A stretch of DNA of 11,101 nt, from assembly GCA_934658705.1 (NCBI GenBank), contig CAKUHP010000039.1, positions 1 to 11,101 on the forward strand, read 5' to 3'. Made by a program: the position numbers and the translations under genes. The notes below the pieces were generated by a model that had not been told where the DNA came from, searched no databases, and saw only the letters and a program-made list of their open reading frames with translations. Source of the stretch: an uncultured Collinsella sp. Lineage in GTDB: Bacteria > Actinomycetota > Coriobacteriia > Coriobacteriales > Coriobacteriaceae. Below, piece by piece: positions 6,513 to 11,101 of the stretch (the first letter of the stretch is position 1; each line of letters opens with the position of its first letter).

Positions 6513-7307
6513 TTACTCCTCGTCGTCCTCGTCATCATCGCTAAAGAAACCGACGCGACTCGTCGTGAGGGCCTTTTTGCCACCACGGGCCATCACGACG
6601 ATACGCGTGACCATAAGCGAGATCTCGTAGAGCGAAAGCATCGCCGCGTACATGAGCATAAGCGTGATCGGCGAGGCATCCGGGGTAATGGACGCTGCGA
6701 CCACGAGCATGCCGACATAGATGTAGCGCCAGGCGGAGCGGAACTTGGCATAGGGGACGATCTGGAACACGGCAAGATAGAACACCGCGATCGGCAGCTC
6801 AAAGGAAATGCCGAAACCGATCATGAGGAGGATCTCGATATTGATGTAGTCCTCGAGGTCGGGCAGCGCCGTGGCGATACCAGAGGTCTCACCAATAAGC
6901 CACTCAAAGCCAGCGGGGATAATGATGAAGTAGCAGAAGATGGCACCGATAAAGAACAGGGCCGTCGCGACGAGCACCGTGGGCACGACCCACTTGCGCT
7001 CGTTGGGGCGCAGCGCGGGCAGGAAGAACGCCAAAATCTGCCAGACAATCATGGGTGTACACATGACCACGGCAACCTTTATGGCAATGCCAAACTTAAT
7101 GGCAAAACCGCCAAGCGAGCTCGTGATGAAGAACTTGCCCTCGGGCACAAACGGCGCAATCGGGGCTTCGAGGATATCGACGATCACAGGGGTGGCGAAA
7201 TACATGACAATCGTCGCAGCAAGCACCGACACGATAATGATCGTCAGGCGGCGACGGAGCTCTCCTAGGTGATCGAGGAGCGGCATTCGAGCAGGTCCGA
7301 TAGGCAT
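6513..7307 (-). CDS. tatC: Twin-arginine translocase subunit TatC
   Basis: TatC (264 residues) is the polytopic membrane receptor that recognises twin-arginine signal peptides and, with TatA/B, exports folded proteins. Signature segments are HLGELRRR (13-20), FFLPALRPNERK (94-105, including the conserved Glu103), GFGISFELPIAVF (164-176, with Phe169-Glu170) and ITPD (207-210). Six hydrophobic segments are visible, at about 21-40, 72-97, 108-132, 158-180, 195-208 and 213-235. The C-terminus is cytoplasmic and ends in an acidic DDDEDDEE tail. The ATG overlaps the TAA of the upstream TatA/B gene by one base (TAATG), and hypA starts 6 nt after its stop. Confidence 0.96.
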   Translation of the reverse strand: MPIGPARMPLLDHLGELRRRLTIIIVSVLAATIVMYFATPVIVDILEAPIAPFVPEGKFFITSSLGGFAIKFGIAIKVAVVMCTPMIVWQILAFFLPALRPNERKWVVPTVLVATALFFIGAIFCYFIIIPAGFEWLIGETSGIATALPDLEDYINIEILLMIGFGISFELPIAVFYLAVFQIVPYAKFRSAWRYIYVGMLVVAASITPDASPITLMLMYAAMLSLYEISLMVTRIVVMARGGKKALTTSRVGFFSDDDEDDEE

Positions 7308-7900
7308 TACTCATCGCCTCCCTTCGGAGCGTCGGCGGTGGCAGCGGCATCGTCCTCGGCCTCGAGCTCGCGGGCGAGCTGGTCGATGACGGCCTTGCGC
7401 TTGCGGGGACGGCGGGCATACAGGTCGGCCGTCGTGGGCTCTGCCGGCTCGGGTTCGGGTTCCGGCTCTGCAACGGGCTCGGGCTCGACAGCGTCGTCGG
7501 CGGCGGCAGGCTCGGGCTCGGCAGCCTCGGATTCTGCCTCCTCAGCGGCGCCCTCGCCCTCGGCGGCACCCTCGCTTGCGGCCTTCTCGGCGGCAAGGCG
7601 GGCGCGACGCTCGGCAAAGGTCTCTTTCTTGGCGGGCGCAGCCGTCTCGGCGGCATCCTCGTCCGCATCAGAATCATCGTCGGCAGCAGCCTTCTTGGGC
7701 TTGACCGGGGCAGACGCGGCCTCGGTTACCGGATCGATAATCTCGGACTGAACAACAGCCGTCATCTTTTCCTGCGTATCGCGGAACTGACGGATGGCAC
7801 GGCCGATCGTACGGCCCATCTGCGGGAGCTTATCCGGGCCAAACAGCAAAAAGCCGAAGACCACGATGATCGCGAGCTCACCCTCTCCAATACCAAACAC
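7307..7900 (-). CDS. tatA: TatA/TatB-family twin-arginine translocase subunit with long acidic tail
   Basis: This protein is 197 residues long. The N-terminal 45 residues are clearly TatA/B: FGIGEGELAIIVVFGFLLFGP, with Glu8 and the FGP hinge (20-22), then DKLPQMG and an amphipathic helix to about residue 60. The LP and GP signatures and the long C-terminal part are more TatB-like, while FGxxKLP is also used by TatA, so the symbol is tentative. No second TatA/B gene is in view, so it may serve both roles. Residues about 70-165 are low complexity (Ala/Glu/Pro with repeated PEPE), ending in a basic patch (RRPRKRK) and a short acidic helix. The start is GTG at 7900, with GGAGG 5 nt upstream. An upstream extension in the same frame lacks Tat features. 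Confidence 0.92.
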   Translation of the reverse strand: MFGIGEGELAIIVVFGFLLFGPDKLPQMGRTIGRAIRQFRDTQEKMTAVVQSEIIDPVTEAASAPVKPKKAAADDDSDADEDAAETAAPAKKETFAERRARLAAEKAASEGAAEGEGAAEEAESEAAEPEPAAADDAVEPEPVAEPEPEPEPAEPTTADLYARRPRKRKAVIDQLARELEAEDDAAATADAPKGGDE

Positions 7901-7905
7901 ACATA

Positions 7906-7910
7906 CCTCC
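7906..7910 (-). promoter_or_regulatory. Ribosome binding site for the GTG start of the TatA/B gene
   Basis: GGAGG on the minus strand is 5 nt before the GTG at 7900. The nearby ATG that overlaps it is out of frame. This places the membrane segment right at the N-terminus, as the family requires. Confidence 0.8.
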
Positions 7911-7975
7911 AAGGCTCGATGTGAGTCGAGCCCGCACCGCGCCATTCGGCCGGAACTCGTCTATTCATTCGGTCA

Positions 7976-7981
7976 AGTATA
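7976..7981 (-). promoter_or_regulatory. Candidate -10 box upstream of the Tat-Hyp operon
   Basis: TATACT on the minus strand lies about 75 nt upstream of the TatA/B start, in the 152-bp gap after the STAS gene. No convincing -35 is 16-18 nt upstream. If real, it makes the Tat-Hyp-topoisomerase genes a transcription unit separate from the STAS gene. Confidence 0.4.
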
Positions 7982-8052
7982 GCGCCCGGACGCCAGAACA
8001 TCCGAGCGCATCACAAACATATGCCAAATGGCACGGCTCTTTTAGGCGGCGC

Positions 8053-8367
8053 CTATGCCGCGGTGATCGAAATCTCCTGGTCGACGCCCAACAGCTGGAC
8101 CACGCGCATCACCGGAGGCTGCACGTTGGTGCAGCTAAAACGCTTACCATGGTCGGCCGCATGATGCGCGGCGCCCACAAGCACGCCAATGCCCGTGGAA
8201 TCGATGTAGCTCACCTGGGCAAAATCGAGCTCAACGGCCTCGGTAGGCTGCTCAAGCGCCAGGTCAATGGCATTGCGCAGGCTATCGGCATTCGAGATGT
8301 CGATCTCGCCGGTCACCTTGATGGTGTAGAGCTCCGGCGTGGGGTTGGTGGAAATACCTAAATCCAT
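8053..8367 (-). CDS. STAS-domain anti-sigma factor antagonist (SpoIIAA/RsbV-like)
   Basis: This 104-residue protein is a stand-alone STAS domain, the usual size of anti-anti-sigma factors. The pattern is GEIDISNADSLRNAI (20-34), a central strand and the phospho-switch segment SYIDSTGIGVLVG (53-65), in which Ser57 is the expected site of phosphorylation by a serine kinase/anti-sigma partner. Unphosphorylated, such proteins bind the anti-sigma factor and free the sigma factor. Neither the kinase nor a sigma factor is adjacent, so the partner must be encoded elsewhere. AAAGGAG stands 7 nt before the ATG at 8367. It lies 66 nt downstream of the aminotransferase gene on the same strand, and co-transcription is possible but not shown. 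Confidence 0.93.
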   Translation of the reverse strand: MDLGISTNPTPELYTIKVTGEIDISNADSLRNAIDLALEQPTEAVELDFAQVSYIDSTGIGVLVGAAHHAADHGKRFSCTNVQPPVMRVVQLLGVDQEISITAA

Positions 8368-8433
8368 ATATACGCTCCTTTGCGAATCGAGAGTGCTGAT
8401 AGTACTGGGCGCGGACTTGCGGGGCCCTAGGCG

Positions 8434-9738
8434 TTAGGCGCGCTCGGCACGCGCCAGCTCGGCAGCGACGAGCTTAACGGCCAGCACCAGGACATCGAGC
8501 GCGGCCTCCAAGTCCTCGACCGTGGGGTAGCTCGGCGCGATACGGATGTTAGTGTCGCGCGGGTCCTTACCGTAGGGCCAGGTGGCACCGGCCGGCGTGA
8601 GCTTAACGCCCAGCTCGGCGCAAAGCGCGGCGACCTTTTGGGCCGAGCCCTCGGGACCGTCAAAGCTCACGAAGTAACCGCCGCGGGGGTGCGTCCAGGT
8701 GGCGCAGCCCGTGTCGCCCAGGCCCTCAGTGAGCTTGCGCTCGACGGCCTCAAAGCGCGGGCGCAGGAACTCGGCATGCTTTTTCATGTGGTCCTTGACC
8801 GCCTCGAGGGTGGGAAGGAAACGCACATGGCGCAGCTGGTTGAGCTTGTCGGCGCTGATCAGGCCGGCCTTCAGACGCTTAGAAAACTCGGCGATCACAG
8901 CGGGGCTCGCGCCGATAAAGCCGATGCCGGCGCCCGGGAAGGTAATCTTGGACGTCGAGGCGAAGGCCACCACGCGGTCCTCGGTGCCTGCCGCGCGGGC
9001 GAGGTCGAAGATGTTGGCGAGCTCATCGGTCTCGTCGTACAGGTCGTGCACGCAGTAGGCGTTATCCCAGAAGATGCGGAAATCGGGCGCTGCCGTGGGC
9101 ATCTCGACCAGGCGGCGCACGGTGTCCTCGCTAAAAGTGATGCCCGTGGGGTTGGAATACTTGGGCACACACCAGATACCCTTGATGGAATCGTCGGCGG
9201 CGACGAGGCGCTCGATCTCGTCCATGTCGGGGCCATTGTCGGTCATGGCGACGGAGACATTCTCGATGCCCAGGTCGGCCGTGATGCCAAAGTGGCGGTC
9301 GTAGCCGGGAACGGGGCACAGGAACTTGACCTTCTTGCCGTCGTGGGCGGCCTCGTAGGCATCCCAGGGCTCGCTGCCGCACGAACCGCAGCGCCAGAAC
9401 ATGCCGGCGATGTCGTGCTCGATCAAAAGGCTCGACGAACCCAGCACAAGCGTCTGCTCGGCGGGGCAACCCAAGAACTCCCCTGCCAGCTTGCGTGCCG
9501 AGGGAATACCCTCGAAGCAGCCGTAGTTGGAGCAGTCGACGTTGCCGTCGTGCAGATCGGCATTGGCATTGAGGATATCGAGCATGGGGCGCGAGATGTC
9601 CACCTGGGCGGGCGACGGCTTGCCGCGGGCCATGTCGAGCGCCAGGCCCTTGGCCTTGACCTCGGCGACCTCGGCCTTGAGCGCCTCGATGGCGGCATCG
9701 AGTTCGGTGGTTTCCATCTTCTGGTAGATCGTCTGCAT
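8434..9738 (-). CDS. PLP-dependent aminotransferase, MocR-like class I family (aspartate aminotransferase type)
   Basis: This 434-residue fold-type I aminotransferase has the Schiff-base lysine in FASTSKITFPGAG (Lys264), the NPTG motif (196-199) with Asn196, D225-x2-Y228 for the pyridine ring and phosphate side, and Arg399 in NIRIAPSYP for the substrate carboxylate. The overall pattern (LDMARGKP, then NYGCFEGIPSARKLAGEFLG) matches the actinobacterial aspartate aminotransferase group (Aminotran_MocR), which lacks a DNA-binding domain. Aspartate/2-oxoglutarate is therefore the likeliest reaction, but substrate cannot be read from sequence. The start at 9738 has AAAGG about 9 nt upstream; Met8 is a weaker alternative. 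It is probably cytoplasmic. Its upstream neighbour is a divergent small orphan gene. Confidence 0.93.
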   Translation of the reverse strand: MQTIYQKMETTELDAAIEALKAEVAEVKAKGLALDMARGKPSPAQVDISRPMLDILNANADLHDGNVDCSNYGCFEGIPSARKLAGEFLGCPAEQTLVLGSSSLLIEHDIAGMFWRCGSCGSEPWDAYEAAHDGKKVKFLCPVPGYDRHFGITADLGIENVSVAMTDNGPDMDEIERLVAADDSIKGIWCVPKYSNPTGITFSEDTVRRLVEMPTAAPDFRIFWDNAYCVHDLYDETDELANIFDLARAAGTEDRVVAFASTSKITFPGAGIGFIGASPAVIAEFSKRLKAGLISADKLNQLRHVRFLPTLEAVKDHMKKHAEFLRPRFEAVERKLTEGLGDTGCATWTHPRGGYFVSFDGPEGSAQKVAALCAELGVKLTPAGATWPYGKDPRDTNIRIAPSYPTVEDLEAALDVLVLAVKLVAAELARAERA

Positions 9739-9779
9739 GGGTGCGACCTTTCACGAAGCGGTACGTTGCAATTCTTCTA

Positions 9780-9785
9780 AGTATA
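9780..9785 (-). promoter_or_regulatory. Candidate -10 box for the aminotransferase gene
   Basis: TATACT on the minus strand, about 42 nt upstream of the ATG at 9738, in the 157-bp divergent gap. A good -35 is not obvious. It has the same hexamer as the candidate box upstream of the Tat genes. Confidence 0.45.
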
Positions 9786-9895
9786 GACCGCCACCGCCGC
9801 AACGTTATGAAGCCGTGATAGATTAAGTCCATCGCAATGAATTACGGCATCACCGCGCGCTCCATATGGCGGCGCCATTCGCCCAAGGAGGCACT

Positions 9896-10150
9896 ATGGA
9901 ATACGGTTCTTTTAGGGCCGAGGAGTTCGGCGACCTGCAGCGCCTAGTCGACGGGCTGTTTTACGACCGCCACGCCATCGACCGCTTGGACCTGATTGTG
10001 CAGGCCGAGATCTTGGACCTGGCACCCGACCTCATGGAGATCGTCAACCTTTTGCCGCCCGGCTACTACGATCGCCAGTCACTTTGCGACCAGCTCAACT
10101 CCGCCTTGGCCGCTCACGGCTGGGGCGCCGTCTACGGAACGGTGGAATAG
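9896..10150 (+). CDS. Small hypothetical protein of 84 residues
   Basis: I do not recognise this gene. The 84-residue product is acidic, with helical stretches (EEFGDLQRLVDGLF and DRLDLIVQAEILDLAPDLMEIVNLL) followed by a PPGYYDRQSLCDQLNSAL segment. It has one cysteine, no signal peptide and no membrane segment, so it is probably a small cytoplasmic protein. Coding is supported by a near-perfect AAGGAGG (9885-9891) 4 nt before the ATG at 9896, by GC-rich third positions like its neighbours, and by its isolation on the plus strand. The in-frame ATG at 9866 would add ten residues but has no binding site. It is divergent from the aminotransferase and convergent with nhaA. Confidence 0.75.
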   Translation: MEYGSFRAEEFGDLQRLVDGLFYDRHAIDRLDLIVQAEILDLAPDLMEIVNLLPPGYYDRQSLCDQLNSALAAHGWGAVYGTVE

Positions 10151-10207
10151 GCCTCGATGCCCGTCATCTAACCCATTTCCCGGCTCTGGCGAGGTCCGTT
10201 CTAGGTG

Positions 10208-10441
10208 CTGTGGTCAAAAAAGGGCAAATATGAGTACTGTTATCTTTTTAGTAACAGCGATTTCTGGTTAAAACCGACAAACTTGAGCCCAAAACTCCTT
10301 ATTCACCGTCAACCGGCGCTTAATTGAAAGCCGATGATCGCTTATTAACGTACAGTATTTACAGATTTGTTCATTATTTTTCGCACGTAAAATGAAACGC
10401 CGTTTGTGACAGTACTCACAAACGGCGTTTTTTGACCACAG
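10208..10441. repeat. AT-rich 234-bp element with 14-bp terminal inverted repeats
   Basis: The ends are perfect inverted repeats: CTGTGGTCAAAAAA (10208-10221) and TTTTTTGACCACAG (10428-10441). A second inverted pair lies inside: GAGTACTGT (10232-10240) and ACAGTACTC (10409-10417). The interior is plainly richer in A and T than anything else in the window. It also has a small hairpin (CTGTTA at 10237-10242 with TAACAG at 10252-10257) and a strong terminator hairpin at the right end. No target-site duplication is seen beside the ends. This looks like a MITE-like or structured-RNA repeat of foreign composition; dispersal in the genome is inferred, not shown. Confidence 0.65.
10395..10433 (+). 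terminator. Intrinsic terminator inside the AT-rich element
   Basis: A 15-bp perfect stem (10395-10409 with 10416-10430) encloses a 6-nt loop CAGTAC and runs into a T tract (10428-10433). It would end plus-strand transcripts from the 84-residue gene. On the minus strand it is followed by TTTCATTTTA, so it probably also ends nhaA transcripts. The T tract is itself part of the element's right terminal repeat. Confidence 0.85.
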
Positions 10442-10522
10442 GGGTTGCCGACGGATACCAAACACTGCTCTAAACCGCATTTTGCACGCGCTCGAGTCGG
10501 TGCCAAACCTAGTTTTGCGCTC

Positions 10523-11101
10523 TTACTCGTCCTTGGGCGAGGGATGCTTGCAGACCACACTCATGTAGATCATGCCGAGCACGGCGGCAGTGACCGAACC
10601 GGCAAGGATGGCGGCCTTGGCAGCCAGAACCTCGAACTGAGCCGTCGGAAAGGCAAGACCACTGATGAGAATCGACATGGTAAAGCCGATACCGCCCAGA
10701 ATGCCCACGCCGGCGATCATATGCCAGTTAACATTGCGCGGCAGCTCGCAGGCCTTGAGCTTGACCAGCGCGAACGTCATGCCAAAGATGCCGATCGGCT
10801 TGCCCAGCAACATGCCAAAGTACACACCGAGCGTCACCGGATCGGTCAGCAGCGTGCTCATGTCCACGCCCACCAGACGAACCTGCGCGTTGACAAATGC
10901 GAAAATCGGCAGGATCACAAAGTTGACGGGCGTGGAGATCAGGCGCTCCATGCGGATGAGCGGCGGGGTCACGCGGTGCATGACGCGCTCGACTTTGGTG
11001 GTCGAAACGGTAAAGTCGTGCTGACCCAGGATGTGCGCCTCGTCGTCGTAGCGGTCGTCGAGCAGTGGCAGGCACTCGCCCAGCCAGTCGGTCAGGCTGT
11101 C
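10523..11101 (-). CDS. nhaA: Na+/H+ antiporter NhaA, C-terminal part (truncated by window edge)
   Basis: The last 192 codons are present and the frame is open to the right edge, so the start lies outside the window. Family signatures are the segment P-L-I-R-M-E-R-L followed by NFVILPIFAFVNAQV (matching the ILPLFAFANAGV region of E. coli NhaA), the helix with LLGKPIGIFG (containing the conserved Lys), and AGVGILGGIGFTMSILISGLAF (the CGIGFTMSIFIASLAF region). A last membrane segment is followed by a short basic/acidic tail. NhaA exchanges internal Na+ for H+ and supports pH and salt homeostasis. No fused extra domain follows. The stop is TAA at 10525-10523, convergent with the small orphan gene. 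Confidence 0.95.
   Translation of the reverse strand, partial: DSLTDWLGECLPLLDDRYDDEAHILGQHDFTVSTTKVERVMHRVTPPLIRMERLISTPVNFVILPIFAFVNAQVRLVGVDMSTLLTDPVTLGVYFGMLLGKPIGIFGMTFALVKLKACELPRNVNWHMIAGVGILGGIGFTMSILISGLAFPTAQFEVLAAKAAILAGSVTAAVLGMIYMSVVCKHPSPKDE

Larger units (their letters stand above)
10151..10522. other. 372-bp convergent intergenic region
   Basis: This gap lies between the stops of the 84-residue gene and nhaA. Bases 10208-10441 form a distinct AT-rich inverted-repeat element with a terminator. The flanks (10151-10207 and 10442-10522) return to GC-rich composition and hold nothing I recognise. No convincing gene is present. Confidence 0.7.

Noticed and set aside
6087..7268. A 393-codon plus-strand frame over hypA and tatC
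   Set aside because: It is antisense to hypA and tatC, which have complete family motifs. The His/Arg/Asp-rich product resembles no protein family.
7762..8001. A possible leader peptide or small gene upstream of the TatA/B gene
   Set aside because: The frame runs out of phase through the TatA/B gene and has no convincing ribosome binding site or family resemblance.
8638..9780. A 380-codon plus-strand frame over the aminotransferase
   Set aside because: Antisense shadow of a gene with intact PLP-enzyme motifs; no ribosome binding site and no recognisable domain.

Overview
The window is GC-rich bacterial chromosome that most resembles a gut actinobacterium of the class Coriobacteriia, probably Collinsella or a close relative. 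This is a judgement from gene content, a long Lys/Ala-rich topoisomerase tail, frequent GTG/TTG starts and the style of the intergenic repeats; no search was run. No prophage, insertion sequence with a transposase, tRNA, rRNA or CRISPR array is visible.

Layout. On the minus strand at the left is a class A beta-lactamase-like Tat lipoprotein (124-1140). It is divergent from a plus-strand membrane-anchored zinc-ribbon protein with an Asp-rich linker (1381-2418). From 9738 down to 2654 a long minus-strand series reads in one direction: PLP aminotransferase, STAS anti-sigma-factor antagonist, TatA/B, TatC, HypA, HypB and an archaeal-like type IA topoisomerase, ending at a strong intrinsic terminator (2588-2625). 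TatA/B and TatC overlap (TAATG) and TatC-HypA are 6 nt apart, so at least these are translationally linked. An 84-residue plus-strand orphan (9896-10150) is divergent from the aminotransferase. It converges on the C-terminal half of an NhaA Na+/H+ antiporter that runs off the right edge.

How the genes fit together. HypA and HypB deliver nickel to [NiFe] enzymes, and Tat exports folded, cofactor-loaded proteins. Their tight packing suggests coupling of nickel maturation and export, although no hydrogenase is in view. The beta-lactamase-like lipoprotein carries an SRRAF Tat motif, so it is a plausible local Tat client.

The least explained material is intergenic. Three palindromic elements (near 56-112, 2427-2577 and 6013-6136) differ in their arms but share a TTGGGGACG-like head. 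One is nested and one lies between hypA and hypB. A separate AT-rich 234-bp element (10208-10441) has perfect 14-bp terminal inverted repeats and an internal terminator hairpin whose loop is complementary to an upstream segment. These are the best candidates for undescribed biology here: probably dispersed, possibly mobilised, RNA-structured repeats.
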